DNA of 14,279 nt from Darksidea phi (GCA_030770425.1 JASJFT010000437.1:1-14279); one strand, 5' to 3'. Counted from the stretch's first letter, positions 1 to 10,320 are shown. A program made the numbers and translations. Notes: generated by a model not told the origin, from the sequence alone.

Positions 1-200
1 ATATATATCTACTTATTTTACTATATAAATTATTATCTAAAAAATATTTTTCTAATATATATACTATATAACGCGCTCGACGTATTTAAAGGGTATTATA
101 GAATATATAAGAGAATACTAGTAACTTAATTTTCTATATTACTTAGGAGTTATATATACGTAGCTCTATTAAAGAGTAAGACTTACTCCTTCTACGTTTC
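1..200 (-). other. Possible start of the Gypsy 3' LTR / 3' untranslated end
   Basis: After the 75-bp repeats the minus strand reads a purine-rich stretch near 195-180 (GTAGAAGGAGTAAG), which could be the polypurine tract that primes plus-strand synthesis. The sequence to its left would then be U3 of the 3' LTR. No terminal TG/CA pair can be recognised because RIP removes those dinucleotides, and no second copy was found in the window. This call is positional and weak. Confidence 0.25.
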
Positions 201-228
201 TACCCGTAGTAAAGTAAGACTATAGGGG

Positions 229-453
229 GGTACTCTAAGCTTAGAAATAATTACTATAGGCTCTAGGTATTATACTACCCGTTTTAATAGGCTATAAAGA
301 AGAGGTACCCTAAGTTTAAAGGTAATTTTCGTAGGCTCTAGGCTATATATTACCTATTTTAGTAGATTATAAAAAAAAGGTACCCTAAGCCTAGGAGTAG
401 TTTCCCTAAGCTTTAGATATTATACTATCTATTTTTAACGGGTTATAAAGGGT
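229..453. repeat. Three degenerate 75-bp tandem repeats just 3' of the chromodomain
   Basis: Units begin at 229, 304 and 379, each opening with GGTACYCTAAG and ending in a TATAAA/TATAAAG-like run, period exactly 75 bp. Differences between units are largely C/T and G/A transitions. The period is 25 codons and the minus-strand pol frame continues through it, giving a recurring 25-residue pattern with core PRAY-x-NY in the two rightward-read copies nearest the edge. The array could be a coding tail of pol or part of the 3' untranslated region before the LTR. Confidence 0.85.
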
Positions 454-3400
454 AGAGGCCTATACTTAGTACTAGTAATTTTTTTAGATTCCTATCTTAA
501 CTAATACCTCGTCTTCTAACTAGGGGCTAAGGAACTTATCTTATAATATAGCTTCTAGCTACTAGACTAGCTATTTAAATAGGCCTAGCTTATTAGGGTA
601 CTTATTATAGAACTCTTTTACTTTTTAGACTATATTTATAAAATCGCTTACTAGATAATAAATTAAATCTAGGTTATAACCTACCTATTTTATTTAATAG
701 TAGAGCTTATTATAAACGATCTAGCTATCGAGGATATAAGCTATTAGCTACTTAGGATACCTATTTACTTTTATAGCTAGTTCTTTAGGAAGTACTTAAT
801 TAGATAATAGATCTTATATAGCTTTATATAATCTATCTATATAAAAAATATTATATATCTTTATATAAAAGGGTAACTAGACTACGTAGAAGCTATATCT
901 TTAACTAATAATAAGATAAGGTCTATATATTTATTAGTCTAATTTTAGACTTAGCCTTAAGGTAGTAAATTCCTTAGATATAATATAGACTTAATCTTCT
1001 ATACTAAAATCTAGGGGATAGTATTTTTTATTAACTTATTAACTCTAGGCTTTCTAAACTACTATAATATTAGCTTAGATATAATCGCGAACCTATTAGA
1101 TTATATTAGCTTAGATTTTTACGAACTCTTAGGCTATCTACGTAGTTATATTATCTAGTAATTCGAAGGATTTATAAATATATTCTTACTAGTCCTAATA
1201 GTAATAAGTCTTATAGTCGAACTCGATATTAAATAGAGAAAATCCTATTATATCGTATAGAAGAATTACCTAGACCTAGTCTATACTAGATAGAAAATTA
1301 GACTAATTATTCTAATAGAAGTTTATAAAGGGGCGTAATTATTAATTTAACTATTAATTAAAGACTTTTATATTACTATTAGTTTATAAATAGTAAGTTA
1401 TAGATAATAACTAGTTAATTCTTATAAGTCTATATAATTCTTTTATAAAGTCTAATACGAACTATAGGCCTTAATTTAAGACTATAGTATATAAAGGACT
1501 AAAGACTCGCTATATATATATATAGTAGAGAGTAGCCGTATCTTTAATAATAGTAGTCTTAAAATAGAGTAATAAGAAAGTATATTTTAATAATCTATAT
1601 ATTACTATAAATATATTATTATATTCTTTATAGTCCTTTAAGAAGCTTTTAAAGTTTATAGAGATATCTTTCTATACCTTCTTAGGTATAGGGAGTAGTT
1701 TAAGAAGATCTAAGATCTTATCTTAAGACTTATAACTCTATTAATATTACTTATAATTTCTTATATAATATTTTATATTCTTATTTATTATACCCTAATA
1801 ATATAGGTCTTTTAGGAGCCTAATAGTTTTCTTTATATCTAGGTAAGTAGTAATCTACGTAGTATATACTACCTAGATAAGATAGATCTTAAGAAACCCT
1901 ACTTTAAGTACTACTAACTTTTTTTTTCGAAGGAAAAGCTTAAATAGGGTTAAGAATAGATATTTATATCCTTAATAAGCTAACTCTCGCTCTAGTTTAA
2001 GTATAGTATATATATAATTCTTATAAAGTATATAATTAAGAAGTAGATAAGAATAAGCTTCGATTTTATACTCGAGATTCTAGGTATTAATAGTAGTTAT
2101 TAAGGTAACTATTATAGTAGAGGTCTATTTAAAGAGGATAAAGACGTAAGTTCTAATAGCTTTATCTTTTTTCTTTTAAGTTTTTAACTCCTTTTATTTT
2201 TAAAAGAGAGTATTTATAATAATATTAGTAGTCTTAAAGTAGTAATAAATAGTATAGTAGTAGTTTATAAGCTTCTTAGTCTAGTAAGTCTATTATAGAA
2301 TTAGTTTATACTTAGTTAAAAAGTACTCTAGTATCTAGTAATTAGTAATAACTTAAAAAGATTTATTTAGTTATAATTCTATAAGCTAAGCTCTTTATTT
2401 ATTTAAACCTCTTATAATTATAAGTATCTCTTTATTATAGATCTCGTAGTTTATTTCTATAAACTTTATTATCTTTATAAAGTAGACTATAAGTTACTAG
2501 ATTTTATTATCTTAGAGCTACGTAAAGGTATCTACTAGAACGTCGTTACTTATATTAGTTTCTATACGAGTTCTATAATAAGATAAGTAATATCTTATAA
2601 TAATATTTAAATATAATAATACCTTACTTTTTTTAAATATAGCTTACTTCTTAGGCCTAAAGGTATAGAATTTTCCCTTTTATAGTAGTTAGATAAGCGG
2701 GTAGACTATATAACTATAGTCTTTTAACTACTTACGGTAGTAGTTATAGAAGCCTAGATAAGCTTATAACCCTTTTAGAATTATAGATTTCTTTTAATCT
2801 TTAATAGCTACTATCTTATTAGGGTCTATACGAATTTCTTTAGTACTAATAATAAAATCTAAAAACTTTATCTTAATAACTATAAACTTACTCTTTTTAA
2901 TATCGATCTATAGTCCGACCTTTTTAAACTTATCTAGGATTTTACTTATATATTTCTTATACTTAAGAAGATCTTCTAAGTAAATTAAAATATTATTTAT
3001 ATAAATAGTATAGATTTTATTAATTTCGTTCTTAAGTACTTAATTAATATAGTATTAAAAGGTTACTAGTCTATTATATAATCTAAAAAGTAGAACGTAA
3101 TATTTATAATTCTTATATTATATTTTAAAAGTTATAAGGTCTTTTATATCGGAATCTAATCTAATATAATAAAAGATTTAATATATATCTAGTTTAGTAA
3201 AGATCTTTACTTTAGAAAGTTATATTAGTATTTTCTTAATTAAAAGAATAGCTATAATATCTTTCTTTATAATTATATTAATTTTTTAATAGTCGACGTA
3301 GAATCTCTACCCCCCTTCTAGCTTCTTAACGAATAGAATAGGTAAGACAAAGTTAGTATTACTAATTATAATAAAGTCCTTTTTTAAGTACTCTTCTAAA

Positions 3401-4550
3401 TAAGCTTTTAATAGCTTTAAATATTTAAGAGATATATTATAAAGTAGACTTATATTAAACTTACTTATATTATTCTTAAGGATAATTTTATAGTCGATAT
3501 CCTCTCTTTTAAGAGGTAGCTTATCTAAGTCGACCTTAAAGAAATAGTCTAGAGTAGCTTTTACGTAACCTTTATAAGGAAGCTTCTTTACTATTATATC
3601 TTATATATTCTATTTTATTAAGTCTTTTAATTATTTATCTCTAATTAATAAGTTAACTTTATATAGACTAGTAGCTTTTAGTATAACTTCTTTCTTATCT
3701 ACGAGCTTTTATATATTAGAAGACTCGAGAAAATATATATTAAACTTATTACTAACGGCCTACTCTAGTAGATTATTAGGAATAGATATTACTTTCTTTT
3801 TCTTCCTATTATTTTTTTAATAGTTTTATTAGTTTTTCTTAGATTTAGTACCTCTTAAACTATTATTAGTATTACTATTTATATTCCTCTATATTTTCTT
3901 AGAAGTAGTTTACTAGTCCTCTATTATTTATAGTAAGGTCTTAACGAGCTCGTAGACCTCCTTCTAGGAAATTATAAGGGTTTTAATAAGAATCTCTAAA
4001 TTAAGTATTAGATTCTTTCTAAGTAAGTAGGTCTTCTTTTATACTTTAACTTACTAATTAATTAAATTATCGTAATATAAAGTATCGTTCTAGTATTCTA
4101 GCTCTAGCTTAGAATCTAGCTTCTTTATAGTAGTTAGATTATATTTTATCTACTTTAAAATATTATCTAGCTAGTATAAAGTCTAATTATAATAGTTAAT
4201 TAAGAACTAGGTTTACTTAAAGAATTTTTTTTTAAATATTATATCGTAATACTTAAACTTATAGAAGAGAAACTAGATAGGTATATTCTTTTTCTAAATT
4301 AATAGATTAGCTTAGATAGTTATATTAACTAAATAATTATATTTTCTATTAAATCTATTAAGGGAGATTAGTTTCTTTAGTTAATAAAAGATAAACTTTA
4401 GCTTTTTCTTTACTATCTTTAAATATTTAGAGTAGACTAATAGGTACGTACTAGTACTATTATCTATTAATCCTCTTAGTTATATAATTAGACTATTTAC
4501 TATAAGTTAAATAGAAAGTATAAATAATTTTAAATTAATAAGCTATAGTA
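440..4550 (-). pseudogene. pol: Gypsy pol fossil: protease, RT, RNase H, integrase, chromodomain
   Basis: One frame (codons starting at positions divisible by 3, read leftward) carries every domain. Protease: LIDN followed by Ser-Thr at about 4470-4450, the D-x-G-T/S active site with Gly changed to Ser as RIP predicts. RT: VLPILFVKK and YVDY near 3350-3290, FTKLDIY near 3200, the FG-L-N-R-AT-F block read as VLLFRLYNRLVTF near 3100-3055, then the catalytic box at 3003-2992 (Tyr-Ile-Asn-Asn, from YxDD/YxND), KFLDFIIST and YLGFYNYYRK. RNase H: IETN near 2560 and INYEIYNKEIL near 2460-2425. Integrase: KYYIRNYK (zinc-binding region) near 1770, LPIPKKV, then IVLN-stop-GL-stop-FVLDFIK at 1485-1441, the second catalytic Asp block. 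Chromodomain about 800-560, with VGYNLDLIYYLVSDF near 670-590. Roughly 1,350 codons, normal for the family. Stops are TAA/TAG only. Confidence 0.92.
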
Positions 4551-4559
4551 TCTTAATAA

Positions 4560-5860
4560 GCTATTAATAATTAAGGGGTTTAATTACTTCTATATAGACT
4601 ACTAGAGAGAAGTCCTCCCTTAGTAGCTTTTATTTTTTAATATTATAGAGAAGACGTTAGAGTTATATTCTAAATTACTTTTCTCTTTATATAAGAAGTT
4701 TAAATAAGCTTCTTTCTTAAAATTATTAGAAAAGGTAGTATTAACTTCTACTTCTATAATATTCTATATTACTTTATATATAATATAGTTAAGGTAGTCT
4801 TACTACTTATTTCTTTTCCTATAATTAAAGTAATAGTCTTACTTCTTATACTTCTTAAAAGAGTAGTTATAAAGCTTAGAGGCGTCTTTAGAGTAAATAA
4901 ACTTCTTTTTTAACTTATTAAAGAAGGGCTTACTTATAGTTAGCTACTTTCTCTTAGAAGTAGCTATTTAGTTACTTTAGATAAACTAGGCCTTTTAATA
5001 CTAATTATTTTTAAGTAATATCTTATTAACTAAAGTTATATATTTATAGAGCTTATTAAAGGTAGAATTATTATTATTAAATAGATTTACTTTATTTCTT
5101 AACTCGAAGTAGAGTTTATTTATAAATTCTTTATTCTATTAGTAATAAGATAGATAGACCTCTATTATTAGATACTCGAAATCCTTAATAAAGTTACTAA
5201 CTTTACTAAATACGTTTATATATAGTCGATAAAATTTAACCTTTATTTTCTTTTTTACGTAGGAATCTTTATAGTATTTCTTAATATATTTTAATAAGTC
5301 TATATTAAATACGAAGTCTACTTCTTCTTTCTTAGAATTTAGCTATATCTAAATATAGTCTTTTATTAGACCTACTAGTTAGGATATAATATAGGCTTAG
5401 CGGATCTTAACTATCTATTAAGAGGTTTCTCGTATATACTAATTCTTATTAATAGTAAGTTTTTATTCTATATTATAGAGCTAGTTCTTTAACTTAAGCT
5501 TCCTATCGTTCTTAAATAAAATAGAGTCGAGGTAGAATATAGTCTTTCGGGAACTAGAGGTTTATAAGAAGTTACTTTAATAATTTCCTATAATATCTTC
5601 CTTTTAAATAAGAACCTATATTTTATTATCTAAAGTAATAATTATAAACCCTAGTAAGGCTAATAAGAATCTCGTAGAATAGATACTAATTTAAAAAGTA
5701 GAAGCTTTCTTTATTTTTTTTATAGTAAAGGGTAGTATATCTAAATCTAACTAATACGCGTAGATATTTTTATAAGAAGAACTAGATAGTAGGGGACTAT
5801 ATAGTTCTAGAGATAGAAATAGAATTAAATCGACCTCTTATACTTTCGTTAAGAAAATTA
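4560..5860 (-). pseudogene. gag: Gypsy gag fossil (structural capsid region)
   Basis: Upstream of protease the reading changes to another minus frame (codon first bases at positions 2 modulo 3). It stays fairly open from about 5830 to 4640, with hydrophilic Lys/Glu/Asn-rich segments such as KVKFYRLYINVFSKVSNF near 5240-5190, which resembles the retrotransposon capsid fold region only in general character. A Tyr-rich patch near 4870-4800 sits where a CCHC zinc knuckle would be expected, since Cys and His codons both become Tyr under RIP. Its spacing does not match C-x2-C-x4-H-x4-C, so I do not claim the knuckle. Moving from the gag frame to the pol frame would need a step equivalent to -1, typical of retroelements. 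The assignment is mainly by position between the putative leader and protease. The start is undetermined because no ATG survives. Confidence 0.55.
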
Positions 5861-6052
5861 ACTTAAGGATTAGATATTAGACTAAGTCTTATTAGAATCT
5901 TTTAAGTAGACTAGGCGTCTATAGGATTCTATAGGGGCTAAAGCCTATATTATTTAAAAATACTATAATAGAAGGGTATCTCTTTTCTCTAGTAACTTAT
6001 CTACTATTAAGGTTATACTATAATAGTAAGGCCTTAAGAACGGACTTAAGAT

Positions 6053-6089
6053 TATACTAAGAAAGAATTATAAGTCCAATCTTAGTATA
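6053..6089. repeat. 10-bp perfect inverted repeat with a 17-nt loop
   Basis: TATACTAAGA at 6053-6062 pairs exactly with TCTTAGTATA at 6080-6089. The loop holds one of the very few surviving CA dinucleotides (6077-6078), and a surviving TG lies just outside at 6096-6097. It falls roughly where the leader or primer-binding region of the Gypsy element might be. Function unknown; it may be chance in AT-rich DNA. Confidence 0.5.
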
Positions 6090-7049
6090 GATAGCTGTAG
6101 AAGAGAACTACTTAAGATTCTCTTCTAAACTCTACTATTAATTTACGATTTCCTAATACTATTAGAGCTCCTTCTTTAGTTTAATAACTATATTATTAAG
6201 GGTTTTCTAGTATTATAAGTACTTATTAACTAGAGATTTTACGTAGATATTTCTAATAATAATATCTATACTAAGTATAATTATTAGCCTTTAAATTATA
6301 GCTAGGCGGAGACTATTATTTATTAGAGTATTAACTACTAGGTCCGGGTCTTTCTAGATTTTTAATATTTCTCGAACTATATTATAATTAAGGGAAATCT
6401 CTTATTCTTTAATAATTATTAAATAAGATATTCCGGGCTAATTATTTTCTTTAAGTAATTAAAATCTTTATATATAATAACTAACTTCTTACTTTATATC
6501 CTTTAGGGAGATATTATTATCCTTTTAATAGAGGTAAATAGCTTAAAGAGACTTAGAATTAATCTATATCTATAGGTTAATAAACCTTTCTAGCTAAGTT
6601 AGAGCGTATATATTAGTTAATTAATATTTATACTTCTTCTTTATAAATAGGAGTCTCTAACTTCTTAAGTATATACTTCTAGCTCTACTAAAAGCTCTAC
6701 TTAGGGTCTTATTCTTTTCTTTATCTTTCTTTAGAGAGGCTTTATAGAAGGGGGGCTTATTTAGTAAGATAGACTTTAAAAAGCCTACTTAGCTTAGAGA
6801 ATCTATTATTTTATTATTATACTAATTTAGTAATTTAGTTAATTATATAAAGATAAGTTAGTTATAGGATTTAAAATATAGGTCTAATCCTATATAATAC
6901 TTTTATAGGTTTCTTCTCTCTAAGAGAGGTACTAGGCGCTCTAGTAATATTAGGGCTTAAAGTAGTTAGTTTTAAGACTTACTTAAGAAAGTACTATACG
7001 CTATTTACCCTAAGTACTATAAATCTCTAAGGATTTTAAGGGGTTAATA

Positions 7050-7072
7050 TTTAGTCGTCGTCTTCGACTAAA
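7050..7072. repeat. Small hairpin, 8-bp stem and 7-nt loop
   Basis: TTTAGTCG at 7050-7057 is complementary to CGACTAAA at 7065-7072, with loop TCGTCTT. It lies a few dozen bases upstream of the recognisable start of the pogo-type transposase, so it may belong to that element's 5' untranslated or subterminal region. No function is claimed. Confidence 0.45.
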
Positions 7073-7109
7073 ATTTAGAGATCTTAGAATAATATAAGAT
7101 TCTAGAACT

Positions 7110-8615
7110 AAGTATAATTAACTAGGAGTTATAATAGCTAAAGTAGCCTTTTAATTAACTAATAGTAGAATTAGTATATTAAAGCTATTCTAAAATAGCG
7201 CTATAAGGATATAAGAATAGGGGGTTCTTATACCCGAATAGAGCTTAGCGCGCTAAATAAGCTAACTACCTATTAAACTAATCCTTAGAATTACCTAATC
7301 TACTAACTAAAATAGAAAATAAGTAAAATAACTAGATTATCTAGGGAACGGGCCGTAATAAATACTATTTAAATCTAGTTTAACCTAGTAGTATATACTA
7401 AGACTATCTAAGATATTATTAATTAAAATATCTATAACTTTAATAAAGCTAGCTTTTTAATAAATAAGATATTAGTATAATTAGTTATTACTAGCTTAGA
7501 GAGATATAGGTAGACTAAAGCTATCTAACTAAGTAATTATAAGTAGATTATTATAATATAAGGAATTAATACTACTAGATAGACTATTCTACTCTTTATT
7601 ATCTTTGCTAGCTAGTACTACCTTTCTATCTAGTATAAGGGTAACGATATACTAGATAATTAGACTATTAGTATTAGTAATAACGACTAGATAAATAATA
7701 ATCTAGGAGTTACCTAGTTAAAGTACTTTATTAAATATATAATAGACTATAGAGTAGATATACGTTAGTTACTAATTCTTAATAGTTATAGTAGTTATAT
7801 CTTAAAGAAATTCTAGAATCTTTATAAGAAGAATAAAATCTATACTCTTTATATACTAGCTTATTTATTATACCTCCTATAACTACTTAATATAAACTAT
7901 TTCTCGCCGTTAAAGCGTATATATAGAAATTAGATTAATAGTTTAATTTATAATTATATTAACTATATTACGAAGCTTAAATTCTTATTTACCTTTTATA
8001 TAGTCTATAATAAGATTATTATAAAGAAGAATATCTATATAAGCTTTTAAGACGCTAGTTTAATTCTATATAATTTAGAGATAATAATCTTAAAACTTAA
8101 TATTAAGCTAAGGATACTATTACTAATAGCCCTATTAAAGACTATATAGAAGACTAGAATACTAAGTAATATACGTAAAGTAGAGGCTTAATTAATATTA
8201 ATTTATAAGCGCGTACGTAGGTATAAGAGCTTATTATTTACTTCTATTATTATAATTATTAATTAGCTAAGAAAAGATACTAAAGTAATAGTTTATAAAG
8301 TTATACTTATATACGAATAAATTATAAGCCTAAAAAAGATAATTAAGACTACTATAATATATAAAGTACGTAAAAAGAAGAAAATCTAAAAGTAGGGTAT
8401 TCTAACTAAGATAAAGGGGGAGGCTATTATTATTTAAAAGGCTACTAAGTAGTAATAGAAGAATAAAAGATATTAAGTTACTATATAATTAAGTATAAGC
8501 TAATAGACTTTAGTACGTTATATATACTATAGAGAATCTAAGTATAACTTATAAATATATAAGAAGCCTACTATAAATACTACTTAATCTATTACTAGTA
8601 CTATTTTAATAGAAT
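7110..8615 (+). pseudogene. Fot1/pogo-type transposase fossil (DDE_1, Tc1/mariner superfamily)
   Basis: A plus-strand frame (first bases at 2 modulo 3) reads collinearly from about 7350 to 8615 and matches the Fot1/pogo transposase order. IYNFNKASF near 7430-7456 is the first catalytic block (NFDE/DxAGF). LLILNSYSSY near 7769-7798 is the second (LILDGHxSH). LLNINYFSPLK near 7883-7915 is the third (QPLDVxxFxPLK). LNIKLR lies near 8100. A long Lys/Arg-rich tail runs to a CCHC knuckle at 8519-8560, then a short end. Between the second and third catalytic codons lie 35 residues, within the pogo DDxD range. Upstream, a different frame (0 modulo 3) holds an N-terminal psq-type helix-turn-helix signature (SRISILK near 7164-7184). 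The join near 7240-7340 needs a frame change and appears about 150 nt short compared with relatives as I remember them. Stops are all TAA/TAG. Confidence 0.9.
8519..8560 (+). other. CCHC zinc knuckle of the transposase, all four ligands converted to Tyr
   Basis: The transposase frame reads Tyr at 8519-8521, 8528-8530, 8543-8545 and 8558-8560. The spacing is exactly x2, x4, x4, with RESK between the second and third ligand and Asn directly after the third. That fits C-x2-C-x4-H-x4-C, with Cys (TGY) and His (CAY) each turned to TAY by RIP. C-terminal knuckles of this type occur in many fungal Fot1-like transposases. Confidence 0.8.
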
Positions 8616-8670
8616 TCTAATATATTATTAAACTACGTAGCTTTTTAGGTATAGAAAGTTAATAAGGTTT

Positions 8671-8700
8671 ACTACTCGCTTATATTTATCGCTTACTTAT
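8671..8700. repeat. Candidate right terminal inverted repeat region of the pogo-type element
   Basis: TCGCTTA occurs twice, at 8676-8682 and 8689-8695 (13-bp spacing), just beyond the transposase end. Short repeated GTAAGCG-like motifs on the inward-reading strand are usual in the termini of fungal pogo elements. I could not find the matching left terminus upstream of 7110, so the element end and its TA target duplication are unproven. Confidence 0.35.
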
Positions 8701-9218
8701 AAAATATATTATTCTAAGAGATATCTATATTTTATAGGTACTCTTTAAGATACTTTAAAGATAAGAAAATCTTTATAGATAGCTTATTATCTATATAATA
8801 ATCTATAATAAGTTTATTAAAATATAAGTCTATTAAAATAAAGAGTATATACTTATTCTTATTCCTAATAATTTTAATACCTAAGTAGAAAGATAGTAGT
8901 CTAAGGTCTTAGGCCTTATAGTACTTAAAAATAGTATTCTTAAGAATAGCTATATCCTTCTATTATAGTAATTTTAGTATAAATTACTATAGTACGTAGT
9001 CTCTAAAAGTAAAAGCTCTAATTTCTATAAGTTAAAAAAGATAATATTTTATATATAAAAACGACCCCTAACTATACCTTAATACTAATACTACTAGACT
9101 ATATTAGATACTATTAGATTACGAGATTTAGTAAATAGCTACTAGTACTAGACTAATTCTTATATCTAGTAAAATCTCTAATCGTACTTAGTCTCTAAGC
9201 CGTCTACTCTACGATATA
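8700..9218 (-). other. Probable 3' LTR of the truncated Copia element
   Basis: On the minus strand the Copia pol reading ends at 9229 and is followed at once by a G-run (CCCCC on + at 9219-9223), a good polypurine tract. An LTR would start at about 9218 and run left. Its outer end is unknown; the right end of the pogo element near 8700 sets the limit. No second LTR is available for comparison because the element is cut on the other side. No gene seen here. Confidence 0.45.
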
Positions 9219-9230
9219 CCCCCTTAGCTT
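9219..9230 (-). other. Polypurine tract of the Copia element
   Basis: Minus strand AAGCTAAGGGGG directly follows the end of pol. Copia elements prime plus-strand DNA synthesis from such a tract at the inner edge of the 3' LTR, and the next bases (TATATCGTAG) fit an LTR start in which TG became TA. Confidence 0.55.
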
Positions 9231-10260
9231 AGAGATACTCGTAGCCCTTAAAGCTAATCTATTTAATTAGACTTTTAATATTAATAAGATCTAATTATCT
9301 TATAAACTATATATACTTTTACTTTAGGAGGATCTTAGTAAGTCTATTAATAGGTATCTTAGTAGTAGGTAGCTATTATATATTAAGGTAGCTATAGATA
9401 ACCTCCTATTAAATCTAACTTTAATAGATATTAACGTATTTAAGCTTAGTATTAAGCTTTTCCTCTCGCTTTATAGTAATACCAACCGTTTACTAGTTAT
9501 TATACTAAATAATAGGTATTTTATTAAGTTTAAGGTTAAGTCCTTTAAATAGCCTTAACTACTTAGCTATCTCTAAGCTAGTAAGGCTTAGGGCGAGTAG
9601 CTCTACCTTAGTTATACTCTTAGTAATAGTACGTTACTAAGCTAATTTCTAATTAATAGTTAGGTTAAATAGCTAAAATAGGTAGTCCTAGCTACTCCGG
9701 CGAGTATAGACGTCGTTAGTAAATACTACGTCTACTACTTCTAGGAAATTACTAGTAGCTCTAGACTATTTAATTATTTCGCCGTTAGTTATATTATATT
9801 TAACTACTTTACTATATTATATAGTTATTTCTTATAAAGTATAGTACTTCGTCTTATTAATATATTACTATACGTACTTAATTAGAGTTATATATTACTA
9901 TTCTAGATTTATAAGATAACTCGCTAATAAACTATAAGAATAAGCTAAATTAGGTCGCGTTTACTATATAAGATACGTAAAATAGCTAACTAGTCGTTAA
10001 TAGTATTTTATATATATCTTATTAGGTTTCTTAGTAGATAATTTATACTAATTTACTATAAGTGGTATTTCTATAAAACGAGAACCTAATTAGATATTAA
10101 ACTCTCTAGTAACTTTATTAATATAGACGTTCTATACTAGTTAAATTAATTATTTCTCTATATCCCGTATAACTTAAATTCCTAGATACTACTTTAGGTT
10201 ATCTAGCTTCTTAATATTATAATAGTTTTATCGGTAAAAGGTTCGCTATAAGTTAACGCG
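9229..10260 (-). pseudogene. pol: Ty1/Copia pol fossil, C-terminal fragment (end of RT plus RNase H)
   Basis: One minus frame (codons starting at positions divisible by 3) reads from about 10260 to 9229 without a frameshift. Recognisable Copia blocks in order: KKLDNLKWYLGIQ-like LKWYLGI with VIRDIEK near 10200-10150 (LKWFLGI...RD); VYINKVTREF near 10125-10095; TRPNLAYSYSLL near 9960-9925, the very typical TRPDIAYAVS; TNDVYTRRSS then DYLF near 9720-9680 (RNase H, ADD-x-TRRSSQGYLF); TKVELLALS near 9610-9585 (STEAELLALS); LNTKLKYVNIY near 9445-9415 (LRHVDIHQ); and INRLTKILLK near 9345-9320 (ADGLTKPL). The fragment ends on a stop, followed directly by the polypurine tract. The N-terminal side, including the YVDD box, integrase and gag, is absent: to the right of 10260 the frame loses all similarity. 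Copia pol is normally about 1,200 codons or more; only about 340 remain. Confidence 0.9.
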
Positions 10261-10320
10261 GCTGGTAGATAGTCTATACCCGTAGTATACGCGCTCTATA
10301 CTCTCTATACCCCTAATACT

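Larger units (their letters stand above)
1..5900 (-). mobile_element. RIP-inactivated Ty3/Gypsy chromovirus retrotransposon, 5' end at right
   Basis: A retrotransposon lies on the minus strand with domains in Gypsy order: gag, protease, reverse transcriptase, RNase H, integrase, chromodomain. Integrase after RT-RNase H marks Ty3/Gypsy rather than Copia, and the chromodomain marks the chromovirus branch. Internal sequence runs from about 5860 down to about 200. The left LTR, if present, runs off the window. I looked for a copy of the first 180 bases between 5900 and 7100 and saw none, so the 5' LTR is lost, strongly diverged or outside the part I could align. All in-frame stops are TAA or TAG, as expected when CAA, CAG and TGG codons are hit by RIP. 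No frameshift is needed inside pol. Coordinates of both ends are approximate. Confidence 0.9.
5900..7100. other. RIP-mutated sequence without an identified gene
   Basis: About 1.2 kb between the Gypsy gag and the pogo transposase. It has the same CA/TG depletion as the rest. The minus strand is somewhat purine-biased and one frame (first bases at 2 modulo 3) reads between RIP-type stops from about 6720 to 6120, but I recognise no domain. Part of it is expected to be the Gypsy leader and 5' LTR and part the left end of the pogo element; I could not place either boundary. It holds an inverted repeat at 6053-6089 and a small hairpin at 7050-7072. Confidence 0.5.

Noticed and set aside
1501..1525. 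TA dinucleotide runs as microsatellites or promoters
   Set aside because: Short TATATA runs occur throughout because RIP creates TpA; there is no positional or sequence support for regulation.
4800..4870. CCHC zinc knuckle in Gypsy gag
   Set aside because: A Tyr-rich patch is present at the expected place, but I could not fit the 2-4-4 ligand spacing, so it is noted only within the gag entry.
9181..9215. ATCGTA/TACGAT inverted pair as a transposon end
   Set aside because: Only six bases pair, it lies inside the probable Copia LTR, and no element boundary coincides with it.
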